Assembly (NCBI GenBank): GCA_035546535.1
Contig: DASZWQ010000061.1
Location: forward strand, 1-64,000
Direction: 5' to 3'
DNA from: Pirellulales bacterium
GTDB lineage: Bacteria; Planctomycetota; Planctomycetia; Pirellulales; JACPPG01
Length of the DNA: 64,000 nt
The number at the start of each line of letters is the position of its first letter. Within the stretch, counting starts at the first letter, position 1. Made by a program: the position numbers and the translations under genes. The notes beneath the pieces are model-generated. The model did not search any database, was not told the origin of the DNA, and saw only the letters and a list, made by a program, of their open reading frames with translations. Positions 26,450 to 35,646 of the stretch are shown here, piece after piece.

Positions 26450-27805
26450 ATGCACAGTGATCCGGGCTTTCTGACGCGAGTTGCGACGCCGCTCGGCTTC
26501 TACTACATGCTGCTCTGCGCCATCAACTGGGGCGCCGCCCTGCTCATGTGGCGCAAGGGAGCCAAGACCTACACCACGCTCGAGCTCGGGCCGGCCAAGA
26601 TACCGGTCACCAACGTGCTGATCTGGCTGCTGGTCGGGTCGGCGTTTTTCATCTGTGCGCCGCTGGCCATGATCGGCCTGCCCCCTTCGCTTCCTCCCGA
26701 AGTGAAGCAGGTCGTCAACGAGCTTTCCGGCCCGGTGACGCTGACGCTCGGTTCGCTTGCGCTGTTTACGGTGTTGTTCGTCTTCCGTCGCGCGTGGACC
26801 GCGCCGCCAATAGCCTGGACGCTGTTCAATTTGGCGCTCCTGGCGATGGGCATGTCGATGACCGACCCCAACTTCACCGCCATCGTCGCCAAGCCCGATA
26901 ACGTGCCGATCGTGGGCCTGGTGTTCCTGCTCGGCTTCTTCACCTGGCTGGCGACGTACAAGGCCGTGATCAACGACGACCGCGCGGCGCAAGGTTTGCC
27001 GCCGCTCGAAAAAGAGGACAGCGAAAAGGTGCTGGTGTGGCCCGACCTGGTCTACACCGAGCTGATCTGCATGGTCGCCCTGACGGCCTTCCTCTTGATC
27101 TGGGCCATCGCCTTGCAGGCGCCGCTGGAAGAGCCCTCGAGCCGCGTGAAGACGCCGAATCCCTCGAAGGCGCCCTGGTACTTCCTCGGTTTGCAGGAAA
27201 TGCTGGTCTACTACGATCCGTGGATGGCGGGCGTGGTGCTGCCGAGCGTCGTGCTCTTGGGGCTGATGGCGATTCCGTATCTGGATTTCAATCGCAAGGG
27301 ATCGGGTTACTACACGATTTCGGAGCGCAAGTTCGCGTACCTGGTTTTCCAGTTCGGCTTTCTGGAACTGTGGGTGATCTTGATCATCCTGGGGACCTTC
27401 CTGCGCGGTCCGAACTGGAACTTCTTCGGCCCGTTCGAAACCTGGGACGCGCACAAGGTGCTCGCGCAGAACAACGTCGACCTGTCGCAGTTCTTCTGGA
27501 TCAAGTGGCTGAATCAAAGCATGCCCAAGGCGCCGACGGGGGCGGGGGCCGGCACCGAGTTGCTTTATATCCTGTACCGCGAACTGCCGGGCATTCTGCT
27601 GGTATTCGCTTACTTCGTGCTGTTGCCGCCGATCATGGCCGCCACGATCTTCCGCAAGTTCTTCGTCAAGATGGGCTTCATCCGCTACATGCTGATGGCG
27701 AACTTGCTGTTGATGATGGGGTCGTTGCCTTTGAAAATGGTCGCCCGCTGGAGCGTGAACCTGAAATACTTCATCAGCATTCCCGAGTACTTCCTCAATT
27801 TTTGA
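26450..27805 (+). CDS. Long subunit-IV-like (cytochrome b C-terminal) membrane protein
   Basis: A 451-residue membrane protein. The middle part (about 197-290) matches the cytochrome b C-terminal/PetD region that completes the quinol-oxidation (Qo) site, including DLVYTELICMVALTAF and a long PLEEP...DPWMAG loop. Where the Qo PEWY motif should be, the sequence is KAPWYFLGLQEM, so the Glu is replaced by Pro. Before this lie about 190 residues with four or five extra predicted helices, and after it about 160 residues with two or three more, whereas PetD is near 160 residues in total. It is cotranscribed with the b6 gene (179-base gap). Confidence 0.85.
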   Translation: MHSDPGFLTRVATPLGFYYMLLCAINWGAALLMWRKGAKTYTTLELGPAKIPVTNVLIWLLVGSAFFICAPLAMIGLPPSLPPEVKQVVNELSGPVTLTLGSLALFTVLFVFRRAWTAPPIAWTLFNLALLAMGMSMTDPNFTAIVAKPDNVPIVGLVFLLGFFTWLATYKAVINDDRAAQGLPPLEKEDSEKVLVWPDLVYTELICMVALTAFLLIWAIALQAPLEEPSSRVKTPNPSKAPWYFLGLQEMLVYYDPWMAGVVLPSVVLLGLMAIPYLDFNRKGSGYYTISERKFAYLVFQFGFLELWVILIILGTFLRGPNWNFFGPFETWDAHKVLAQNNVDLSQFFWIKWLNQSMPKAPTGAGAGTELLYILYRELPGILLVFAYFVLLPPIMAATIFRKFFVKMGFIRYMLMANLLLMMGSLPLKMVARWSVNLKYFISIPEYFLNF

Positions 27806-27826
27806 CGCGGCTGAATTTTTGACGCG
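27797..27826 (+). repeat. Short tandem duplication across the stop codon
   Basis: The 13-base string AATTTTTGACGCG occurs at 27797-27809 and again at 27814-27826, 17 bases apart. The first copy contains the stop codon of the subunit-IV-like gene. It looks like a small slippage duplication. Confidence 0.6.
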
Positions 27827-27897
27827 TGGCGGGCTCGTTTCCCGCGCGCGATTATTCCTGATTATCCGACGCACTCATAGGCTGAAGGCGTTTCGAC

Positions 27898-30800
27898 ATG
27901 CCTGCTACTGAACAAACTTGGCGCGACTCGAAGCTGCTGCACGTCGTGTTCGGCATCTCGGGCGTGGCCATGCTGGTGACCACGGTGTGGATGCTGGCCG
28001 CCGACCACAATCGCGAATGGAAGCCCGTCCAGCGGAAATTTCGCGAGATCGAAACCTGGTACACGCAGGCGAAAATCAACGACCAGGACGACAGCGAGTT
28101 CCAGCAGAAGACCGTCGCGTTGAAGGAGGCGCTCGCCAAAGCCGAAGCCGAGCCGCCGGCAGAAGGGATCGTCACGTCCTTCCTCGACGAGGCGCGCACG
28201 CGCGCCGACCAGAATGGCTATCAGTCCGATCTGCCGCGCATCGAAGCGGCCGACAAGGCGCTTCGTGAGGCCGCCGAGAAGTCGGATCAAGAAAACGCTC
28301 AGGAAAACTTGATCAAGGCCCGCGCCAATCTCGTGCAGGGCATGGGCGAGGTCGTGCGCAAGGCGCAGTTCGACGAAGACAAGCGTTTCAGCTTGCTCAA
28401 ATTCCGTCGCGCCGATTTGGACGTCGTTCGCAGCAACTACAACCTGGGCGTGGGCGAAGGGTTGCCCGAGGCCGAGTTGGTGGCGCGGCAAGAGGCAGTC
28501 AATGACGTGGTAGAAAACGTCAACGAGATGACGCTCGAATATCAGCAAGCCAAGACGCATCGCCTGGAGCTGGAACAGATTCTTGGGCAGGCTGGCACCA
28601 AGATCGCCGACGCGAAAAAGGCACTCGGCAAACACCTGGCCGATCTCGAAGTCCTGGAAAAAGCCAAGGCCGACCGGCGGCTGTCGCCCACGAAAGAGAT
28701 TCTCGACCTGCCGATCATCAACGCTTTCAACAGCCCGCTGAAGATCGAGCAGATCTGGCTGCCGAAGCTGACGTTGAACAACAACTTCAGCGACGTGGCG
28801 CGCTTCGATCGTTGCATCACCTGTCACCAGGCGATCGATAAGTCGGCGGCCGGTCCGGGTTCGTTGCCCGCTTATCCGGCGCGCCCGCACGAGTTCGTCG
28901 CGCTCACCGTAAAGACGCCTGCCGAACCGCCGGAAGGGTTGAAGAAGGGCGCACCGAAAGACGGAAAAGAGCTCGCGAAAGCGCTTTGGGATGTTTACGG
29001 ATTGCAACTCGCCGACGAGGGATTGTTCGACAGCCGCGACGTGATGGTCAGCGTCGTGAAGCCGGAGAGCCTGGCGGCTGACGCACAATTCCAGGTCGGC
29101 GACGTGTTGCAATACGTCAACGACGTGGACGTGGCCCACGAGCGCGGCCTGGTGTATCGCTATTTGCTCGACAGCGTCGCCTGGGGCAAGCCGCTTTCGG
29201 TCCGCGTGAACCGTGGCTTGCCGCATCCGTTCAGCTCGCACCCGCGGCTGGACCTGTTCGTCGGCTCGCTCAGCCCACACAAGATGATGGACGTCGGCTG
29301 CACGATCTGCCACGAAGGGCAAGGGAGCGCGACCAGCTTCCAATGGGCGTCGCACACGCCGAACGATCCTCACGAAATGGCCGAGTGGCAGAAGGAGCAC
29401 GGCTGGTTCAGCAATCATCACTGGATCTTCCCGATGCGTCCCGAGCGGTTCCTGGAAAGCAGCTGCTTGAAGTGCCACTTCAGCGTGACCGAGTTGGAGC
29501 CGAGCGAGCGCTTCCCCGATCCGCCCGCCCCCAAGCTCGTGGAAGGATTCAATATCATCCGCCAATACGGCTGTTTCGGCTGCCACGAGATCAATGGCTT
29601 CGACGGCCCGTCGCGCCGGCGCGGGCCGGACATGCGCGTCGAACCGAATTACGGCGCCGTCGCGGCCAGCGTGCTGACCGACAAAGGCCTCAACGACTAC
29701 GAGCGGCAGTTGGCCGAAAAGGTCGTCGACCATCCCACCGAAAAGCAGCCGCGTAAGCTGTTGGCCGAAATGCTGGCCGACGATGCCGCGGCAAAAGCTT
29801 CGTCCGGTGACGATGCGAAGCAAGCCCGTCTGAGCGTTCAGACGCATCAACTCGGCGCTCTGCTGGGTACCGACGACGAGACGCCGGGCACCTATCGCAA
29901 GGTGGGCCCGAGTTTGCGATACGTGAAGAGCAAGCTCGACGCGAATTTCCTATCGAACTGGATTCGCAATCCGCTCGATTTCCGGCCGACCACGCGGATG
30001 CCGAAATTCTTCGGCCTCGACGGCCACTTGCGGGAAATTCGCCGCGACGAGCACGGCCGTCCGGAATTGACGGAAAAGCTCGACGCCGATGGCAAGGTCG
30101 TGCTCGACGAAGAGGGCGAGCCGGTCATGGTGCCCGTCTACGTCGCCAGCCCCGGCTTGGAAAAGTCGGAAAAGTTCGAGCCGGTCGAAATTCGCGCGGT
30201 CAGCGAATACCTGCTCGATATCAGCCAGCCGTTCAAGTACATCGAAAAGCAGCAAGGCGTGGAAGAAGCCTCGGCCGAACGCGGCAAGTTGGTCTTCCAG
30301 GTGCGCGGCTGCCTGGCCTGTCATCAGCACAAGGACTTCCCCGACGCCAAGGACACGCAAGGGCCTGACTTGTCGCGCATCGGCGACAAGCTCACTTCGC
30401 CCGAGGCGGCCAAGTGGTTGTATAGCTGGGTGCGTGAGCCGAAGCACTATCACGCGCGCACGGTGATGCCGAACTTGTTCCTCGAGCCGGTCACCGATGC
30501 CGACGGCAAAACCTCGGACCCGGCGGCCGACGTCACGGCGTACCTGCTCTCGTCGCGCGACGGCTGGAAGCCGGGCGATGCACCGGCCGTCGACGAGAAG
30601 AACTTGGACGAGTTGGCGGCCGAATACCTGCGCGGCAGCTTCACGCATCGCCAGACCGAGGAATATCTGAAGAACGGCATTCCGGCCAAGCTTCGCGACC
30701 AGTTGAAGGTCGACGAACGGCTGCTCGTCGCGACCGAGGGTATGTCGCCCGAGGAGAACACTCGGCACAAGCTCTTGTATGTCGGTCGCCGCACGATTGG

Positions 30801-32370
30801 CCGCCTGGGCTGTGCCGGCTGCCATGACATTCCGGGCTTCGAAGATGCGAAGTCGATCGGCACGGGTCTGGCCGACTGGGGCCGCAAAGAGCCATCGAAA
30901 CTCGCCTTCGAGCAGGTCGTGCAGTACATCGCGCAAGAGAATTTCGTCCACGGCCATGGCCACGTGCACAACATCGAGCAGGCGCTCGATCCGCATAATG
31001 TCGATCCGGACACCGGGTTCTTCCTGGAGGCGGTCGTCAACCACGAGCGCGAGGGCTTCATCTGGCAGAAGCTCCGCGAGCCGCGCAGCTACGACTACCG
31101 CATGACGGAGAACAAGGATTACATCGAGCGGCTGCGGATGCCGAAGTTCAATCTCACGGACAAGCAGCGCGAGGCCGTGATCACGTTCGTTCTGGGGCTG
31201 GTGGCCGAGCCGCCGGCGGCACAATACGTCTATAAAGCCGATCCGCGCCGCCAGGCGGTGCTGGACGGCGAGCGGCTGATTACGAAATTCAATTGCGACG
31301 GCTGCCATACGTTCCGCATGGAGACGTGGGAGTTCGATTACGATCCCAAGACCTTCCCCGAGCCGCCGCCGTTCGACGACTACGCCTTCGAGAAACCCCA
31401 TTTCACGCCGCAGCAGTTGGCCGATTCGAAGCGGGTCGATCGCCGTGGGCTGGGGCACGCCACGGTGACCGGCATGCCGAATCCGGAAGTTGCCGAGGAT
31501 GACGACGGCAACCCGCTGTACTACTTCGGCCTGTGGAAGTCGCTGCCGATCAACGGCCAGCCGTGGATCGTGGGCGGCCCCGAGGCCCCGGTGCAGGAGA
31601 GCCGGATCACGAAGAAGATTCCGCCCTACGGCGGTAATTTCGCCCGACTTCTGCATCCCGTGGCGCTGGCCATGGAGCAGGCCACGAACCCGAACGCCAA
31701 GGCGAGCGACGCCTGGGGCTGGGTGCCGCCGCCCTTGTTGAACGAGGGCATCAAGGTGCAGACGCAATGGCTGCACGACTTCCTGCTGAATCCTTACCCG
31801 ATCCGGCCGGCGGTGGTGCTGCGGATGCCGCGGTTCAACATGTCGAGCGAAGAGGCGACGCAGTTGGCCAACTACTTCGCGGCCGCTGACGGCGCGCAGT
31901 ATCCGTACCTGGTCGATCATCGCACCGACTCGAGCTACCTGGCCGAGCAGGACGCGAAACATCCCAAGCGATTCGAGGATGCCCTGAAGATCATCACGGG
32001 CAACGAATACTGCGTGAAATGCCACAAGGTCGGCGATTTCACGCCGGCCGGTAGCGCCGCAGCGCTGGCACCGAACCTGGACCGCGTCTACCAGCGGTTG
32101 CGCCCCGATTTTGTAGAGAAGTGGATCGGCAATCCGAAGCGTTTGCTCCCCTACACCGGCATGCCCGTGAATTTCCCGCCGGACAAACCCGCCGATCAAG
32201 CCTTATTCCCGGGCGACAGCCTGGAGCAGGTCGAGGGCGTGGTCGATTTCCTGTTGAACTACGACGCCTACATGAAGGACCGCACGTCGATCAAGCCGAT
32301 GGTCAAGCCGGCGCCGCCGGCCACGACCTCGGCCGATGCGTCGGGCGCGGTTCAGGCGGCGACGCCGTAG
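27898..32370 (+). CDS. Giant octahaem cytochrome c subunit
   Basis: A 1490-residue protein with one N-terminal membrane helix (about 12-33), a charged coiled-coil region (about 40-270), and eight CxxCH haem c sites at residues 306, 468, 523, 559, 805, 972, 1133 and 1372. A PDZ-like segment lies at about 365-440 (AQFQVGDVLQYVNDVDV). The hydrophilic bulk would face outward. It directly follows the cytochrome b genes, where b6f and bc1 operons carry cytochrome f or c1, so it is the likely electron exit of the complex and perhaps a scaffold to the oxidase. It is far larger than any classical cytochrome c1 or f. Confidence 0.92.
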   Translation: MPATEQTWRDSKLLHVVFGISGVAMLVTTVWMLAADHNREWKPVQRKFREIETWYTQAKINDQDDSEFQQKTVALKEALAKAEAEPPAEGIVTSFLDEARTRADQNGYQSDLPRIEAADKALREAAEKSDQENAQENLIKARANLVQGMGEVVRKAQFDEDKRFSLLKFRRADLDVVRSNYNLGVGEGLPEAELVARQEAVNDVVENVNEMTLEYQQAKTHRLELEQILGQAGTKIADAKKALGKHLADLEVLEKAKADRRLSPTKEILDLPIINAFNSPLKIEQIWLPKLTLNNNFSDVARFDRCITCHQAIDKSAAGPGSLPAYPARPHEFVALTVKTPAEPPEGLKKGAPKDGKELAKALWDVYGLQLADEGLFDSRDVMVSVVKPESLAADAQFQVGDVLQYVNDVDVAHERGLVYRYLLDSVAWGKPLSVRVNRGLPHPFSSHPRLDLFVGSLSPHKMMDVGCTICHEGQGSATSFQWASHTPNDPHEMAEWQKEHGWFSNHHWIFPMRPERFLESSCLKCHFSVTELEPSERFPDPPAPKLVEGFNIIRQYGCFGCHEINGFDGPSRRRGPDMRVEPNYGAVAASVLTDKGLNDYERQLAEKVVDHPTEKQPRKLLAEMLADDAAAKASSGDDAKQARLSVQTHQLGALLGTDDETPGTYRKVGPSLRYVKSKLDANFLSNWIRNPLDFRPTTRMPKFFGLDGHLREIRRDEHGRPELTEKLDADGKVVLDEEGEPVMVPVYVASPGLEKSEKFEPVEIRAVSEYLLDISQPFKYIEKQQGVEEASAERGKLVFQVRGCLACHQHKDFPDAKDTQGPDLSRIGDKLTSPEAAKWLYSWVREPKHYHARTVMPNLFLEPVTDADGKTSDPAADVTAYLLSSRDGWKPGDAPAVDEKNLDELAAEYLRGSFTHRQTEEYLKNGIPAKLRDQLKVDERLLVATEGMSPEENTRHKLLYVGRRTIGRLGCAGCHDIPGFEDAKSIGTGLADWGRKEPSKLAFEQVVQYIAQENFVHGHGHVHNIEQALDPHNVDPDTGFFLEAVVNHEREGFIWQKLREPRSYDYRMTENKDYIERLRMPKFNLTDKQREAVITFVLGLVAEPPAAQYVYKADPRRQAVLDGERLITKFNCDGCHTFRMETWEFDYDPKTFPEPPPFDDYAFEKPHFTPQQLADSKRVDRRGLGHATVTGMPNPEVAEDDDGNPLYYFGLWKSLPINGQPWIVGGPEAPVQESRITKKIPPYGGNFARLLHPVALAMEQATNPNAKASDAWGWVPPPLLNEGIKVQTQWLHDFLLNPYPIRPAVVLRMPRFNMSSEEATQLANYFAAADGAQYPYLVDHRTDSSYLAEQDAKHPKRFEDALKIITGNEYCVKCHKVGDFTPAGSAAALAPNLDRVYQRLRPDFVEKWIGNPKRLLPYTGMPVNFPPDKPADQALFPGDSLEQVEGVVDFLLNYDAYMKDRTSIKPMVKPAPPATTSADASGAVQAATP

Positions 32371-32395
32371 CGCGCCTTGTCCACGAGAACCATCA

Positions 32396-32412
32396 GGTCC
32401 GCAAAGCGGACC
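32396..32412. terminator. Perfect hairpin after the octahaem cytochrome gene
   Basis: GGTCCGC and GCGGACC pair around an AAA loop, 25 bases after the stop codon. There is no T-tract. It may mark an mRNA processing or end site ahead of the cupredoxin genes. Confidence 0.4.
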
Positions 32413-32503
32413 AATCGCAAACGTTTGATCGATAACGCAAGCCCAGTTTGACGTCGAGCCGGAGCAAGGTCTCTGGCTTGACGGTTCGAGGAGAAGAAAA
32501 CGC

Positions 32504-33271
32504 ATGATGAAGCAGCTCTGCACGCTTAAGCGACTTGGCACGAGGGCGGCATGCCTGGTTCTGGCTCTCGGCGCCGCGACAACGGCCAATGCTCAGTGGG
32601 GCAACCTGAAGGGCAAGTTCGTCTACGACGGCAAAGCGCCCGAGCCCAAGAAGCTCGATACCAGCAAAGAGGCCATGTGCGTCGCTCATAATTTGACGGA
32701 CGAGTCGCTCATTGTCGGGCCCGACGGCGGCATCAAGAACGTCGTGATCTTCGTCCGCACCAAGGGAGTGAAGGTCAACCCGTCGCTCGAGAAGCAACCG
32801 GATAAGGTCGAGATCGACAACAAGAATTGCCGCTTCGAGCCGCACATTCTGCCGATGCTGCTTTCGCAAACGCTGGTCGTGAAGAATTCTGATCCCTTCT
32901 CGCACAACAGCAACGTCACCGAGGTCGGCGGGCAGGGAGCGAATCCTTTGATCGCGCCGGGCAAGGAAGCGACCTACAAGTACGCCCGGCCCCAGGTGAT
33001 TCCGCAACCGGTGGCTTGCAACATTCACCCGTGGATGAAGGCGATGGTGCTGCCACGTGATAATCCTTACTTCGCGGTGTCGAAGGATGACGGCACGTTC
33101 GAGATCAAGGACTTGCCCGTCGGTAAGCTCGAGTTCCAGGTGTGGCAAGAGAAAGCCGGCAACGTGGATACGAAGGCCTGGCCCAAGGGACGCTTCACGA
33201 TGGATATCAAGGCCGGCGACACTAACGACCTGGGCACGGTGAAACTGGAACCGAAGTTGTTCAACAAGTAA
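32504..33271 (+). CDS. Exported amicyanin-like cupredoxin
   Basis: A 255-residue protein with a signal peptide (cleavage near ANA-QW). A type 1 copper site is suggested by His134 in DPFSHNSN and by Cys172, His175 and Met178 in CNIHPWM. The C-x2-H-x2-M spacing equals that of amicyanin, with Pro after the His. A pair of further Cys (59, 109) could form a disulfide. The C-terminal part (FEIKDLPVGKLEFQVW) resembles a carboxypeptidase-regulatory-like beta domain. It probably carries electrons between the octahaem subunit and the oxidase. GAGGAGAAG precedes the ATG. Confidence 0.8.
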   Translation: MMKQLCTLKRLGTRAACLVLALGAATTANAQWGNLKGKFVYDGKAPEPKKLDTSKEAMCVAHNLTDESLIVGPDGGIKNVVIFVRTKGVKVNPSLEKQPDKVEIDNKNCRFEPHILPMLLSQTLVVKNSDPFSHNSNVTEVGGQGANPLIAPGKEATYKYARPQVIPQPVACNIHPWMKAMVLPRDNPYFAVSKDDGTFEIKDLPVGKLEFQVWQEKAGNVDTKAWPKGRFTMDIKAGDTNDLGTVKLEPKLFNK

Positions 33272-33305
33272 TTGTCGAGTGCGCCCGCGAGCACCTCGAT
33301 TCCCC

Positions 33306-34208
33306 ATGAGGAATATCGTGAACCGTTTTTTTGCTTCGATCGTGATTCTTGCCTGCGGCGCCCTGCTGCTGGCCGGCACTTCCGGCTGCCGCGAAGCGGT
33401 GGCCATCAACCCCAAGCCGGACATCAAGCTCGCCAATGACTTGCGTGCCGGCTCAGGCGGCGGCGGGGAGGCCGGTGCCGCGCAAGCCGCGCAGCCGACC
33501 GGCACCGGTTGGGGCACGCTGAAAGGCAAGTTCGTCTACGCCGGCGAGGCGCCGGCCGCCAGCTTCCTGTCGACCGGCGGCAAGGACGGCGCCGTGTGCG
33601 GTCAGCAGGTTCCCAATCAGCAGTTGGTCGTCGACTCGGGCAACAAGGGCCTGGCCAACGTCGTGGTCTTTGCCCGCAAGGTGTCGCGAGTTTTCAAGCC
33701 CGAGGATGGTGCGGCGCCGGCCGAGGCGGCGCCTGCGATCTTCGATCAGAAGGGTTGCTTGTTCCTCAGCCACGTTTTCGCGACGAGCACGAAAGAACCG
33801 CTCGAGATCAAGAACAGCGATCCGGTGTCGCACAATACGAGCTTCGACCCGGGCGGCGGCAATACGCCGGCCAACCCGCTGCTGCAGCCGAATTCGTCGG
33901 TGACTTACAAGTTCAGCCGCGCGATGAATGCCCCGGCCGCCGCCACGTGCAGCATTCATCCGTGGATGAAGGGTTACATCATCGCCCGCGATGATCCGTA
34001 CGTCACTGTGAGCAAGCCCGACGGTTCGTTCGAGATCAAGAACCTGCCGGCCGGCGAAGATATCGAGTTCCAGGTGTGGCACGAGCAAGCCACCGGTGGG
34101 CTGGAGGCCAAGGCAGGCTGGAACAAGGGGCGCTTCAAGGTCAAGGTGCCGGCCGACGGTGAGTTGGACCTGGCCACGATCGAAGTCCCCGCCACCGCAT
34201 TTCATTAG
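33306..34208 (+). CDS. Second amicyanin-like cupredoxin, a lipoprotein
   Basis: A 300-residue paralogue of the preceding protein, with a lipobox-like leader ending GTSGC28 and a Gly/Ala-rich spacer (48-66) that would tether it to a membrane. Copper ligands correspond: His176 in DPVSHNTS, and Cys215, His218, Met221 in CSIHPWM. The shared GTLKGKFVY opening and the FEIKNLPAG C-terminal region confirm the duplication. I start at the ATG at 33306 because it begins the leader; a GTG nine codons earlier would spoil it. The gene starts 34 bases after the first cupredoxin stop. Confidence 0.8.
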   Translation: MRNIVNRFFASIVILACGALLLAGTSGCREAVAINPKPDIKLANDLRAGSGGGGEAGAAQAAQPTGTGWGTLKGKFVYAGEAPAASFLSTGGKDGAVCGQQVPNQQLVVDSGNKGLANVVVFARKVSRVFKPEDGAAPAEAAPAIFDQKGCLFLSHVFATSTKEPLEIKNSDPVSHNTSFDPGGGNTPANPLLQPNSSVTYKFSRAMNAPAAATCSIHPWMKGYIIARDDPYVTVSKPDGSFEIKNLPAGEDIEFQVWHEQATGGLEAKAGWNKGRFKVKVPADGELDLATIEVPATAFH

Positions 34209-34236
34209 AGATCGCGCGTAATTTCGAGATTCGATC

Positions 34237-35556
34237 ATGAAGAGATTTTCGTTTGACTGTCTGTCACGCCTGAGCCTGGTGGCTAGCGTCTTGGCGCTGC
34301 CCGTGCTGGTCGGTTGCGGCAAGAGCGATCCAGCCGTGTTTCGCCTGAACCTGCAAGGGCGCAGTCCGGATGACTTCCGCGTCACCTCGAAGGACAAGGA
34401 GCAGGCGGAAAAAGACGCCAAGATCGCGAACGAGGCCGCGCTGAAAACGGTTTCGACCGTGCTGTACGCCATGTTCGGCGGGCCGGACGATCCGTACGTC
34501 ATGCCCGAAACCGGGCTCGATCCGCGGAAGATCGAATTGGCATCCGGCCGGGCCGGCTCGAACGAATCGGGACGGCAGCGCGGACTTTATCGTCAGCATT
34601 GTGCTCATTGCCACGGCATCAGCGGTGACGGCGCCGGTCCCACGGCGGCTTTCTTGAACCCCTACCCGCGCGACTATCGCACGGGCGCTTTCAAATTCAA
34701 GAGCACGGCCCGCGCGGCCAAACCAACCAACGACGACATGCGCCGCATCCTGCACGAAGGGATCGCGGGCACGGCCATGCCCTCGTTCCTTCTCTTGCCG
34801 GATGACGAGATCGACGCCCTGGTCGAGTACGTGAAATACCTCAGCATTCGCGGCCAGACCGAGACCCTGCTGTTGATCAAGGTGCTGGACGAAGGGGACT
34901 CGATCGATCTGAAGACCGTGAAGCTGAGCGAGCTGGCCAGCGAATACGTGACGCCGGTCGCCGAGTCGTGGGCGCAGGCCGAATCGTCGATCATCGTTCC
35001 GCCCGATGGTCCGCCGACCGATACGCCCGAGGCCTTGGCCGCCTCGGTGGCCAAGGGGGCCGAACTGTTCCGCGGCGCCAAGGCGCAGTGCGCCAAATGC
35101 CACGGTCCGACGGCGATGGGCGATGGCAGCGAAGAGTTGCTCTTCGACGATTGGAACAAGGTCAAGCAGTTCGCCGACCTGGCCAAGAAGATCGCCGACG
35201 CCGAGCAAATCGCCGACCGCAAGGAACGATCGGAAACGCTCAGTGATCTACGAACAAAGATGATCGCCGAGAACGACAAGTGGCTGTTGCCGCAGCAGCA
35301 GGTTCAACCGCGCAATCTGCGATTGGGCACCTATCGCTTCGGGCGCCGCCCGGTCGATATGTATCGCCGCATTTTCGCCGGCATCAACGGCACGCCGATG
35401 CCGCAAGGTGGTGCTGATGCCAGCAATCCCAGTGGTATGACGCCGGAGGAAATCTGGCACATCGTCAATTACGTTCGCACGCTTCCGTACGAAAAGCTCA
35501 GCGATCCGTACGTGGGCAAGGGACGCTTGGCAGGTTTGGATACGCGGCACGAATAA
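34237..35556 (+). CDS. Dihaem cytochrome c lipoprotein
   Basis: A 439-residue lipoprotein (leader ending LVGC27) with two cytochrome c domains: CAHCH at residue 122, with a likely Met ligand in GTAMPSF, and CAKCH at residue 285, with a likely Met in GTPMPQGG. A helical, charged insert of about 60 residues lies within the second domain. Placed directly before coxB, it is the obvious donor to CuA, especially as the subunit II here has no fused cytochrome c domain. The ATG follows the second cupredoxin stop by 28 bases. Confidence 0.88.
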   Translation: MKRFSFDCLSRLSLVASVLALPVLVGCGKSDPAVFRLNLQGRSPDDFRVTSKDKEQAEKDAKIANEAALKTVSTVLYAMFGGPDDPYVMPETGLDPRKIELASGRAGSNESGRQRGLYRQHCAHCHGISGDGAGPTAAFLNPYPRDYRTGAFKFKSTARAAKPTNDDMRRILHEGIAGTAMPSFLLLPDDEIDALVEYVKYLSIRGQTETLLLIKVLDEGDSIDLKTVKLSELASEYVTPVAESWAQAESSIIVPPDGPPTDTPEALAASVAKGAELFRGAKAQCAKCHGPTAMGDGSEELLFDDWNKVKQFADLAKKIADAEQIADRKERSETLSDLRTKMIAENDKWLLPQQQVQPRNLRLGTYRFGRRPVDMYRRIFAGINGTPMPQGGADASNPSGMTPEEIWHIVNYVRTLPYEKLSDPYVGKGRLAGLDTRHE

Positions 35557-35594
35557 ACGCCCCGCACGAGTCAAAGTGGAACACCAACTTCGGA

Positions 35595-35646
35595 ACGACA
35601 ACAGTCGTTGTCGTCCGATACGCATAACCGCACAAGCACGCTTGTG
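35595..35646. terminator. Two successive hairpins before coxB
   Basis: ACGACAAC/GTTGTCGT with an AGTC loop (35595-35614) and CACAAGC/GCTTGTG with an AC loop (35631-35646) both pair perfectly. Neither has a T-tract. The second runs up to the coxB ribosome site and could modulate its translation. Confidence 0.4.

Noticed and set aside
26168-32199. Long open frames on the minus strand opposite the cytochrome b and octahaem genes
   Set aside because: They mirror the codon pattern of high-GC genes, translate to Arg/His/Gln-rich sequence without domains, and lack ribosome sites. The plus-strand genes carry clear haem and membrane motifs.
32504-34208. Methylamine-utilisation function for the two cupredoxins
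   Set aside because: Only the copper-site spacing is amicyanin-like; no methylamine dehydrogenase or mau genes are present.
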